From positions 8,261 to 72,260 of the forward strand of contig NW_020170409.1 in the NCBI RefSeq assembly GCF_000524195.1: 64,000 nucleotides of DNA, given 5' to 3'. The DNA is from Echinococcus granulosus. Its lineage: Eukaryota; Platyhelminthes; Cestoda; Cyclophyllidea; Taeniidae. The notes beneath the pieces are model-generated. The model did no database searches. It was given only the letters and a program-made list of their open reading frames with translations, and was not told where the DNA came from. The position numbers and the translations under genes are program-made. Below, piece after piece: positions 22,801-34,600 of the stretch; the stretch's first letter is position 1; each line of letters begins with the position of its first letter.

Positions 22801-25800
22801 CTCCATCATCATTTTTGTATCCTTGATGGGAGGATGTTGCTAATATTAATATTATATTGAACCCGGATCCCATGCGTGGGGTAGTCTGAGGCCTTTTGAA
22901 AGGGTTAAAATATAGAGCCCTGGCTACCATCGTTTCTAAGCCGTGACCCCCACTGAATGGACCATACTCACCCGGTGGATCACGTTCTTCTCCCACCTCA
23001 AAAACACAGGGCTGATATAATTATAGGTTTATTGAAAAACAAGGTGAAATTTTGGTACTATAAGTACACACCCTGTCGCTATAGCCACTTGCGGTGCTCA
23101 CCGAAATTTCTGTTCGCAAGTCATTTCCTAAAAATATGGCTACAGTGATTTCTTCACTTCTCTTTCTACCTTGTAGTGGCACAAGTCCTATAATATCCTC
23201 ATGAATTCGCTCCCTAGACACAGTAAAATCCTTTTTTTACGTTGAAGAGCAAATAACTTTTATGCTAGAAAAATCATTCATTTGTTATGGCAAATTTCTC
23301 TTACGAAAGGAGTCATTTAGTCTAACGAACATTTAGAATGAAAAAAAGGGCAATGAAATACGATACAGTGTTAACCACCAACTTGCTTTTGATGGAGCAT
23401 CAAAAAAGCACCACTTAAGGTAATAGTCATTCTTTGCTTAACCATTTACTTCCAGTAATTTTCCTTGCGTTCACGATTCTTAAAAGTCAACGGGTGGCAG
23501 TCTGATTGATAAGGCTTGACTTATTAAAGTATAACACTTGGGCACATCTGTGGTAGTTACTAAGCCAACCCCAATGAGGGGATGACTTTTCGCTTCATGA
23601 ATTGAAGCCTTGCGGTACGTGCGTTTGACCTGCTATTTGGGATGGTTACTCGAATGAAATGACACAATCGTGTCATCCCCCGCAACACTGTATTCAAGTC
23701 TATTTGATGGGAGGTAAATTTCCGTCAACGGTGTTGCAAGGTTAATCATTGGACAAACGAAACCTTTATTCAATTCTATGGAACAATGACTGGGGAAGTC
23801 AAATGCACAATCATTTCCACCTCCATAACCCACTCTAGCCATGTAAGGTTTGGGTTGTTGCCATTTCCTTCATACAAAAGCAACGATTAACAGAATGTTA
23901 TTTTCTTAATCTGCTGGTGTCATAACCAGAACGTGCCAAAATGTGTAGAGATGGTTGACCTGCCACCGTAAAATAAGCATACCTTCACGCGGTGAAACTT
24001 ATTTCACTTTTAATCATATTATAATCAGAACATGGCTTAGCAATGGGGGATTAATGTCGGTAAATATGGATGTGGTGTACATTTTTTGTAGGTAAAACCC
24101 TTAAAATTCGAAGTAAAAATCGCTCATGCAAAAGCCAAACAATAATGAGAGATGTTGCTTGAATCTGATAGGTCCTAGCATTGGCTGTGTTTGCTGAAAA
24201 GCTCAATATTTCCAGCAATGTCTGATATTTCACGATATTCTTTTGTAGAAAAGGAAGTATTTTGATAGAGATCAGAAGTCGCTTTTCAGATGTGAAGTAC
24301 GAAGGATCCAGCTACAATGGCGAAATCAGCGCTAACGCTTGTTCCCCTAATGGAGTGGTGCAAATGATGTCCTCAGACCTGATGCCTTTGTGTTGAGACC
24401 ACGCAAAGCGAATTAGCTTTTCCTCAGCTTTAGCTCTACGTCGGCTTTCTACTGAACATCCCATTTTAAATGTTTACGGCACTATTCAAAATCATCCAAA
24501 GCAGTAGATGGCATAGTCACATTTTAAGCTTTCACCTAGAGTCGGTGTCCAGGGTGGTCATGTATTAACCAAATTTCCATTTTGTAAATCGGAGACACCG
24601 ATATCCAAGTGAGTCCATGCTCACCCAGCATCTGGCTTTAGTTTTTATCTAAGGACGGTAGTCTGTTGGGCATTGTCCCTGGGATCACCATTAGGGTGGC
24701 TTTGGCTTGGTGACTCAGGAATAGTGAATCCCCCTATTATATCAGTCTTGATGGGTGAGTCATGGACAATGCCCTATGAACAATTAATTGTTGTTTATTT
24801 TTCGAGCCGCTAAGTCATCTATTCCTGTGTGAAGCAACCTGACCATGTAAAAGTGTCCAATCAAAAGATCACAAGAGTCGTAGACCAAGATTGGATGGAT
24901 CAGTATTCTGCATTTATGGTATGCCGCCATATGACCAAAACCACTGAAGTGCTTATTTTTCTGCTTTGTTTTATTCTTTTCGATTTTTTGACTCAAGTTT
25001 GAGAAGTGGCTTCTCACATCGATTTCAAGCCTCCCATTTAAGACCGTTACATGGAAATGTGAAGGCAAATCAATGAAGAATTACATTTATGGTGTGCCTG
25101 CGCAAAATACCTTGACGCCAAGAGAGGAGGATAGATTGACATTGGACACCACTTTGGCATTCTTTAAACAAATGTAAGTATCGGTTGACACCTTCAATTC
25201 CTATTATTGCAGGTCTGCTGCCTTGAGGTAGAGGTCATTTAAATAAAATAAACATATTAGTAGATCGCACTTTTGGAAAACTATGAGAGAATTTTGCACT
25301 TAAAAATTAACCTCACAGAAATTAACTGATTATCTTCAACTCAAACTAATTTCACATATTTCTTGGTAGCTGTGACCACCTTTCTTGACACATTCCTTCT
25401 GTAGGGGCTGCATCAAGCCATTACGTTCTGATAACAGCTAATAGGTCTGTTGGATACGATTGTTGCCTGTCTTCTACCATAGCGGTACATCCATTTCTAC
25501 CTGCTACTGCTCATACGTAGGAAGTATAGTGAGTCGTGTGCAGTGGTATGATCTGTGCCTTCACAGGAATCGCGAGGTATCAGATCTGCACACTACTCAG
25601 AACTGCCAACACTAGTGACACTATTCTCAAACAAGTCAATTGAGATTTTAGCAAATGAAAGGGAGGAGATACGGTTAGAATAAGGCATTTTCCATCGAAA
25701 GAATAATTGTGGTAGAAAGAGCACCACTTCGTGGAAGAACTTGATTTCAGGGCTAGCAAGAGTAACCAATCGATCCACTGTGTTTCAATGATTTGGTGGC

Positions 25801-27642
25801 CTGTAGCTTTATGAACCCTAAACTTCCAGTAAAGCGCCAATTCGGCACCGTGCGCGCAGACCACTGGGACAATCATGCCATTATGGAAAGAGCTGAGGAA
25901 TGGGGCCGCCATCCCACACCCCTTGAGGTCGGCCGAGCTTAGACTCCCCCTTCCCCCCCATCCAACATCTGTCACCGCAACGGAACGGAGAGTACATTAA
26001 GCTCCGTTTCCATGCTACAACTCCCATTGTCATCTACCGTGAGGTTGAATTCTTGTGTTAGACAAGAGGCCATGGCGGTGGTTTGAATGTGTTCGAGGGT
26101 AATGAGAACACGTTTTGGCAATATTCAAGCCTCATTTCAATCTCAAAATTGATCAAAGTTAAGTTAACAATGTTAATCAACATTATTGCGATGTTTCAAT
26201 TCAAAGGCTTACAGAACTGATAACTATAGGCACGCCTTAAGAAATATTACCTCATAGCAGTTTGGAAATACCATTTCATATAAATTGCCTCCAATGTTGT
26301 TTGTTATTCGAACTTTTGGAAAATCACGGAACAGAAAGATTTATGCTCTTCCAGTGTGTGTTTTTTCTAGCTTAATAAGATTCATTCACAGGAGCCACAC
26401 TGACGTAGAATTTTGTATAATTTCTGAAAAAGGTTTATTTGGCAAATAGAGTTTAAAAGTGGGCAAAATTTCAGTGTGAGGATCATGAAGTGTAGCTTCT
26501 AGGCGTACCCCAGGGGGCCCATTCACGAATGTGCTTTTCTTTCTCCTGTTTACATTCTCAGGCGTCTGCCAGAGTCCTACGCTGATGTGACTTCTGCTAG
26601 GGCCTTTTGCTTCCAGTAGCGTGGCTTTTTTTTTAAAGACACCAAGGTCAAGTTTGATGCATCTATCGGATCACGCAATGCTAAAATTAAGTGTGCTCTT
26701 TCATATCATTATAAGCGGAATAAATGCGGCTTATTAATGCTCCACTTTCGGTGATTACAGTCATTTGCAATTCTCGTGACTAGCACTATTTGTTGTGCCA
26801 TTGCTTTAATAACTATTTTAAAACATATTACAATCCCGTCACCACAGTCAGTGTCATTTTTAGATTGATGTGAAATACAAATCTTCATTTTAACAGTTTT
26901 TTGTAAAGCGAATTCGCTAAATCCTTCAAGTCAACGCCAGCCTAGATGTTGGCTTGTGGCTGTCAAAGCACAGGAGTCAGGAGGGAGAATACTGGAGCTA
27001 CTGCCATCTGTGACGTGGTCATGGGGCTAGATTTGATACCCGAGGACGGAGCAACACGTGCAGTAAAGTATAAAATTTTGCCAGCTAATGTTGTATTATG
27101 TATTCTTAAAGAGCAACAAATATTTTTCCACAATATTCAATTCAAAGAAATCTCTAGAATTATCTTTTCTATCACTGTGTGGGTCATTAAAAAAAGGGAA
27201 TCAGTCTTGTAGGAGGAAATATGCGATCTTGACTACGTAGGCACTTCAGACGCTATGGTTTCTGCCATCATCATCTACTTCTAAAAGTTTTCTTCTCAGA
27301 GTGTCTTCGACGTTATGAATCAGAAATTATATTTTCCACCTAAAATGCCTTATTATTCAGACAGCAAATGTCGCCCTTCTCCACCAGTTCATTTGCTTGG
27401 CGTAAACTACAAAATGCACTTCCCCCAGACGTCAGTTTTATTGTTTTAAGCTCAACCAATCTGTTTCTGACGCACAATTTATTCCAACCACTTATCATGG
27501 ACCGATAAGATGGAGCTGTCACACATTTGTGACGCTGCAAATGCAAAAGTCAAATAGTGGTTTTAGGCGCTTCGACTTCAAAAATACTTCATATATTTGT
27601 GCCTAAAAATGTAGCAACTACACAAGTCCTAAGGGCCAAAAA
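19892..27642. other. Gene-poor intergenic region
   Basis: About 7.7 kb with no exon chain I can support on either strand. The promoter of the zinc-finger gene should lie just right of 19891. ORFs here are short and lack domain motifs or supporting splice sites. A small inverted-repeat structure is listed separately at 24668-24774. Confidence 0.4.
24668..24774. repeat. 107-bp segment with perfect 11-bp terminal inverted repeats
   Basis: GGGCATTGTCC at 24668-24678 is repeated in inverted form as GGACAATGCCC at 24764-24774. The inner flanks also partly pair (ccctggg against catgg, and gtgactca against tgagtca). This could be a miniature inverted-repeat element or a chance foldback. No flanking target duplication is clear. 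Confidence 0.35.
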
Positions 27643-27823
27643 TGTAATGCATTAATTGCTCATTTACTTCTCGGTTTTCGCAACGAGCCAGTTAGGGGCT
27701 CCGATATTGTACCTCCGCAGGGTGGCCTAACATCCAGGCCATGCCAGTAGCCCCAAGGCCTACTGTACATCGGCAATACGTATTCCGTTCCAGTATTGTG
27801 TCTTCTTCAGGGAAGTTACGGGA
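27643..27823 (+). repeat. Solo LTR of the TRIM-like family
   Basis: About 181 bp from TGTAATGC to about CTCAGCTAG. It matches the right LTR of copy B in order: TTTACTTCTCGGTTTTCGC, AGGGGCTCCGATATTGTACC, CATGCCAGTAGCCCC, then ATACGTATTC and CTTCTTCAGGGAAGTTACGGG. No second LTR or internal block flanks it, as expected after LTR-LTR recombination. The 3' limit is uncertain by a few bases. Confidence 0.6.
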
Positions 27824-30800
27824 ACTCAGCTAGTTTAGCTTTATTTTGATTGTTAAATTTTAGTTGCCTTTAGTGAAAATTAATCAGTGTGAAGAATGGT
27901 AATTAATGCTTCGACTTGTGCAATCAAATTATGGCATTTGCTAACAGGATAGCGGGTTCGATTCCGTGGTCTTGAAGTTGTTAGCTATGCTTAATGCAGC
28001 ACTGACGTAAAGAATGTCGGTAAGTAGCCCCATTTTACAATTCCCGTTGTGCGTACAACCACTTTAGGTTGAGTGGATGAACATGCGGCAGTAGTCTATG
28101 TCTTAAGGTGGTAGTAAATTCACATCTTAAGAGCCTACCTTTCACCCAAAGGTCTAACCCTTTGGTAAGAGGGGATTTGAACCTCGCCGCATTTAATTAC
28201 CATTAGTCTGTAGACAACGGAGGTTTCACACGAAAGTTGGTGAAAGGTAGTGAATTTAAATAAATTGTGGGATATTGGGTCAGTATACCACACAGTAAGG
28301 AAATGCGTAGTAAAAATCCCCCGAACTACACGCACCTAAGGGCTTTCATTAATTAAACCAGCTGAATCAAGAGAGTGATTTTTTGTTGAATACAGTGACG
28401 CTAATAAAATTTGTTGATCACTCACTCTTTGTGAAAGGTTGATGTACTTTCAGGTTAAGTAAACTACTAGTATGAAAAATGTGCATGGGGTTTTGTTTTT
28501 AAGGCGTTTTACTCAACTCTTCGTCTGTTATTGTGCCCTCTTGGTTTAGCGTCACTATTTCTCAGCGGGTTATAACCAATTACAAAAGCCAGGTGAAACA
28601 AATTCTGTCGTAGATACGCTGGCGAAGAGACTGCACCACCCCTGATAGGGCGGCTGTGCTTTATGGAAAGCAGGAATTCTCCGCTGGAGTAGGCGTGTGA
28701 TGCAATTGAGCTGTCGTGTGGAGTGTGAACTTGCCGTGGGTCAGCCAAAAGTACATGTACACACGTGTGCGAGCGCCATATCATAAGTGATTGACGCAAG
28801 GAGAGTGGGTGCTGTGGCAAAGGGGTGAGAATAGCAGAGGGAAAGGAGTCTCGAGGGGATGAAAAGTGTGGTGAGGGAAGGAAGCGCATCGCGTGGCAAC
28901 GTCACACACTGTGTGCCTACTTGATCTAAACTGATTGGTGCAATGGTAAAGAAAAAACACCTTTTCAGTCAATTGCATGTCTGTTTGTAATCTCAAGGAG
29001 TTTCTTTCTGCTAGTTTGGTGTGCACTCATATGCGGGGTAACGGAGCAGGAACTCATTCCTTATAACGAGGGATACGCATATAGTAACCACATATTAGGC
29101 AGAACACAAAACTTAGCACAATAAGATGTGGTAGTTCATTAATGGTGCATTAAGGTCTATTTGCAGTGCGTACGACATCAACCCTATCCAACCTAAGAAG
29201 GGTGCGGCAATAGAAATCAACGAAAATTATTTATCTAAAATAGCTTTGTTTTTCTTCGTTGCAACAGCAGCAACGACTTAAATGTATTAGCCATTCAATA
29301 CACCAACAACTATTAATTTGTGTTGTATCCTTCAGTTATACTAAATGTTGGTTTTGATACCAAATTCTCACCTATTTTATCGAAGGGGTGCCTAGTATTT
29401 GTGTACGCTTGGAAACTATAAATGACTGCTCAAATTTTGCCAGTCAATGAATCAAAAGAAAATTTCTTACTGAAGTCATCGGCATTAAAGCGTAGTCTCA
29501 TGCAGTTGCTGCTTTAGGGATAAAATTTCTTTTAACAGGACTTAGATGATCAGCTAACTTTATTTAGTCACTGATTTGGTGCTTTTGGACACTATTTTAT
29601 AAAGGAGACATCAACTCGTCTTGACTAACATTTGGCGAAATACGCTACTTGAAATGAATGACAGCTGAACTCACTAAATAAAATAACATTCTGTCAGCTC
29701 TCTTTCAATATTCTCTAATGCATATTTGTTTAAATACCCCTTTTAGACAAGAGGTGGTGAATTAATACGAACCTCTTGACAGAATGGACGCTATCGGTCT
29801 CCGTGGCGGCGGGAACGTACCCCGGACGCCTAACTGTGATACCCCCTCCAACTCGCCCACTCGTTTAAAGGGTAAGGCGGTGAAAGAAGCACAGTGCCCG
29901 TTACAAATCAATTAATTGAGAGGGAAGCACAAGTTTCAGGTAATTTGCCCACATCAAAAAAGAAAAAACACCAAGCATTGACCTAGCTTTCCTCAGGTTT
30001 CCATGTCCACCGTTACTTGACGAAAAATGGTATTTTAGTGCCCAAGTCTTTTTTAACGAATTCAAAAGATGTGCGGCTCTTGGTAGAACTTCACTGAAGG
30101 TGATCAAAAGAGCTGGCGGACACTTTGCGTAAATGACATGAATGATATGCCATGTTACGAAACCGTTGACAAAAATCTATACTCCCCAACTGCGTGGTCC
30201 CGCCACTTTAAGTGCTCCAGGCCCTCTATGTTCGCACCCCTGCGTCTGCTATCACATCGAAGTTTGTGTTTTAAACGCCGTCATCCATAAGACAGAACCG
30301 AAGGTTGCACACTGAGTTACTGTTTGGGTGAGGTATTAAACTCCAACCTCGGCGATACATCTCATCTATTCCACCAGATCCAGATTTACCTACTTTCTCT
30401 GCTGCGTATCCCTCAGCGCATCATACCACTCATGGCGCATTGATGTTCTTCAAAGAGAGCATTTAATTTTCCAGTCGTTTTTGGGAAAAAACTCTTCAAA
30501 AACATCCCCATTTAATAAAGCATATTGCCTAGGTTAGTGGGGGTGATATTCGACAGTTACTCCGCCATGCCACATACTTCCAATTTCACTGCTGTGAAGT
30601 CGACTCTGTAGATCCCAGTCATCTTTTAGAGCTGTGGAAAAGGTGTCTTTCCATTTGTAATTGGGGTGTTCTTATGTAAGCATCGTTGACATCTTCATAG
30701 TGGTCATGCTCAAATCCTTCAAATTTGGCTTTTCTTTGCAAGCTGAATGGTTTACCAGCAAGTACGACAGTGGTCATTTGCCAAAAGCAGACACAACCTT

Positions 30801-31525
30801 TATGACCCTTTTGCTGTACGACTCAGTATTTCCATCCCACCACCTCCATTTGTGACTTTTGGATTTGGCATCTAGACAGGGAGACCAAGATTAATGTTTA
30901 TTTGCATCGATCTCTCTCACCACGTCCACCATTGTAACCCCCTGCCCTCTCCAGAGACGTTAAAAGATGTCCAATTTTGGAGTTTTATCAATGTGTAGAA
31001 CTCCTGATGAGCTGTTAACTGAGGTAATACGAGACACAATTTCACCAACTTGGGGACAAAACTTTAAAGCAATACCCTCTTGTTACACTTTATAGATCAG
31101 TGCATCACCCTTTTCGCCAAAGTATTTTATACTTAGAGCCTCAAATTACAAAATACTAATATCAAAGTCACTGGACTATGAATCAAAATAACTGAATTTA
31201 CCCCATCATCACACAACTCCCTCTCTTACTAGGCGAACCACTTCGGTCTTCAGCGATTCAGCTCGCACGCCGTTGGTATAGGGTTCTGCTGAAACAGTGC
31301 TGCTAGCCTCACAGTCCTTCTGGCCACCGATAGCAAAACCACTACCGGATTTGTATGCTTTACAATATTGTCAAAATAACACCCCTGAAATATGCAAAAA
31401 ACCACTCCCTCCTCTTCAAGCCAGTTGCTGCAATCATTCAGATCAGAGGTAATGCTTGAAATAAAACCCATGCTCTTTCAGGGCAAGGATTGTTACAAAA
31501 TGCCAATTTTACTGAAAAGGTTGTT
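27824..31525. other. Intergenic region downstream of FDXR
   Basis: No gene is supportable. There are two box-B-like 11-mers in opposite orientation, GGTTCGATTCC at 27955-27965 (+) and GGTTCAAATCC at 28173-28183 (-), and beside the second a CCAAAGG/CCTTTGG hairpin at 28146-28165. These could be decayed tRNA-derived repeats. The 28509-28889 stretch is GC-richer than its surroundings, but its minus-strand ORF has no recognisable features. Confidence 0.35.
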
Positions 31526-31531
31526 TTTAAT
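31526..31531 (-). terminator. Possible poly(A) signal ATTAAA of FDXR
   Basis: ATTAAA on the minus strand about 130 nt after the FDXR stop codon. It is a variant signal and nothing better is visible nearby. Confidence 0.3.
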
Positions 31532-31662
31532 ATTTGAAATATAAATGACTCTGGTATGCAGTGGAAATCCACAGGGAGGGGGAAAGTAACCTAGGAAGGA
31601 GGAGGGCTTTATCGTACCCAATGGAGGCGAAAGGATAAAGGACAATGGAGATTGGCTGACAT

Positions 31663-34600
31663 TCAGGATCTGTCGCCACTGCGCATTTTGGACACTTCCG
31701 AAAAAGCGATTCGCAGAATGTCCTTTAAGGAGGCGATCTTTTCCCGGGGTTTGCCAAGGTCACGACCCGTCGTTCTCTCCTTCGAATCCACACGCTCCCA
31801 GTCCGCGAAGGTCACCGGGCGCACACCTGCAATAAAGTAGCATCAAAAAGGCGCCAATTTTAGTATTTGTTTATCCAGAATTGGGTGGTGCAGTCTTTAC
31901 GTCTTCATTTCGTTCTGCTTGCACTTCTAGATGACTTCAGTTATCATTCAACGTAACGCCAAAACTTGAACAGAACTGGGTTCTTTTCTGCGCACATTCA
32001 AAAGAAAGGTAACAGACCTAGACGTAGAATTATCGTATTTTTCATTCTTTTCGTCAGTACTTCCAACCAACTCCAGTTATTCTGCAAGAGTACACTACAC
32101 GAAATTACACCTTGAATGTGTCCATTGAACAATTCCTAAGGTTTTTAGACAGCTTTTGCGGGAACAATTTTGAAGCCTTTTCGGGAGATCTTTGGAGATA
32201 AGGAGTAAAATATTACCTTAAACGTGTTTCAGAATCTTGGAGCGATTCCCTATCCCGAAGAAATCTAATATGGCACGTTGACTATCAGGATCTCGGGGGA
32301 AACGCGACCATCACAGCCCAGATGTCTTAATGTCATATTTTAACATCAGTTATTCTGTTCTACTCTTCCTTTGAAATCTAATTCAGCCCTTTTAACTAAA
32401 TTCACTCTATATGATTGACGAGCAGAATTGGGTAGAAAAAATGAGGGTATCACACCCATGTGACGCTATTGCATACTGTTTAAAACAAGACCCTTCTACC
32501 TGATCTTCATAAAGCACCCTAAAATCGTTCGTGTAAATAACTTTATTCCCAATGAAATTGTCATCGTCGTGGTTTTTCTTATTTGTTCCCACAGAAAATG
32601 TGATTGCGTAGTTTAAAAACGTTTCCCATGAGGACTCTGCATAACGCATAAGAAGCTAACATTTCTTACAATAAACAGAGTCATATCAAGCCAAAGCGGT
32701 ACTTACAAAGGGGAGTAAATGATCAGACGGACAAGTATAAAGTGAATTTGCTTTTTCTTAAAACAAAACAGATTAAAAACGAAAAAGATTACTGCCTTAG
32801 AGCTACAGACGTCACGTGTGGGTAACGCCCCGATTTTTTTACCGAAACCCACACGTTAGAAGTGTGACACTTAATTGAGAGGAAGTGAATTGGATTGGAA
32901 GGAGGAAGCCAAACTGATGAAGATTGGTGTCATATTAGAACAATAAGGCGTTTGAAATGTGACGACAGATCTGCTTTTGAGAGGGTAGGAAGAACTACAT
33001 TATACAATTTACTAAAAGGTTAAGTATTTGAGTTTTCTGTTCAACTAGAGTCTCCACAGGTCTTGCCATCACCTTAGGGTCATGCTCTTTTACTCGTGTC
33101 ACTCCTCCATACATTTTTAACCACGATAAAATTTCACTCAGATTTGTATACTTTACAAATTCCTCAAAATGGACTCGGGCACCATAGCTGAAGGTGCATT
33201 AGATGCAAACCCTTCTTAAAACATAATTCCCCATGTAAAAAAAATATTTACCATCATTTTTCCCTATAAGAAGAGATTTGTGAAGCCAAATACAGTGGTA
33301 GGATAGGCAAAGCTACAGGAGCAGGGAAGGAGATGAAAGCAGTTTCATGAAGGTAATTTAGAAGGATGAGACTTATTGAAGCAGCCATTCCTAGCACTTA
33401 CCAAAGGTGCACAAAATGCTAACTAAAAACCCCAGAAGCATCAAAGCCATTTTGAAGGAGCAGCAGAAGGCAAATGATTGAAAGGGAACAAACCTTTTTT
33501 CGCTAAGATCTCTTTAAATCCCTCAAAACCCACATGACGAGAGGGCAACTCCTTGCCCGCAAAGTCTGCGAGAATCGCATCCGCAGTGCTGCGTGCATCA
33601 GCAAGGGTATTGACAATAACCCCCGTCGCACCGATCTTGGCCCAGCCGGAGGCGTACAGCAGCGCATCCCCGTCGACACCGTAGCTATCACCTAAGGAGA
33701 GGAGGCCTGGAACACGGCCGTACTCGTCGCTACAGGCGATTATGCCGCGCTCCTCATCGAATGGCAAGTCGGGATCAATGCACACACTGCGGTGACCGAT
33801 GCTGCGCACCACTAATCCACACTCCACGCGCTCTGGACTCTCGCCTTCTGCCACCACGCATTTTTGATCCTCGCCCAGTGGACCCTACCATACAAAACTC
33901 TTTACCTTCCATAACGCAGTGATTGTAGTTCGTTTGGAAATGCAAGCAGCGATTTTATGTTTGGTTAAAAAATAATTAGGTGCATAAGACAAATGATTTT
34001 GTAACACTTTGTAATAGTGCTTGGCAAAATTTCATGGCTCAGGGCAGCAATTCAGCCTTGCCAGCCAAGCAACCAAAGAGATTGCAGTCACTCTGTTTGT
34101 TGTGCTTCTAATGATGCGGTATGTAAAAGAAAATGGAAAACCTGCATCAAGGCGGGCAATCCAACCTCACGGGATAACAATAGTAATATCAATAGCGATG
34201 AAGTGGATGCTGGCGCTACAGTAACTTAAACAGTGGCAAAAAAAGGAAAAAGAGAATAGCGTTATGCGAAATTAATGCTAATTACTTTGTATTAGCAGCA
34301 GCATTTTCGAGAACTGATTTGGAAAAAAAACAGCATTTAGAATCAAAAGTAGATCTAAACTTAGAACCGACATAGTCTGAAGAGAGAAAAGCTTATAAAA
34401 GCACAGTTCCTTTCATCTCAATTGATCGTAGAGAGACTAGATACTTGTACTGAAATTTGTAACCAAGTCACGGGGAACGCAAGGCATTCTTAATATCAAA
34501 CCATTAATCACACTCATATCACTGCCGGAGCCCCGGCTCCATCTCAGACGATGAAAGCACACGTGAAACTCTCCTCAGTACCTTATAAGCCATTGGCATC

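Noticed and set aside
25580..25975. 131-codon minus-strand ORF
   Set aside because: No domain, splice structure or poly(A) signal; a related degenerate LTR end near 25560 was also considered but the match is too weak.
27955..27965. Possible tRNA gene from the GGTTCGATTCC motif
   Set aside because: The T-stem flanks do not pair, and no acceptor stem or box A could be found.
31652..31840. Plus-strand ORF over the last FDXR exon
   Set aside because: It is the antisense shadow of the conserved FDXR C-terminus on the minus strand.
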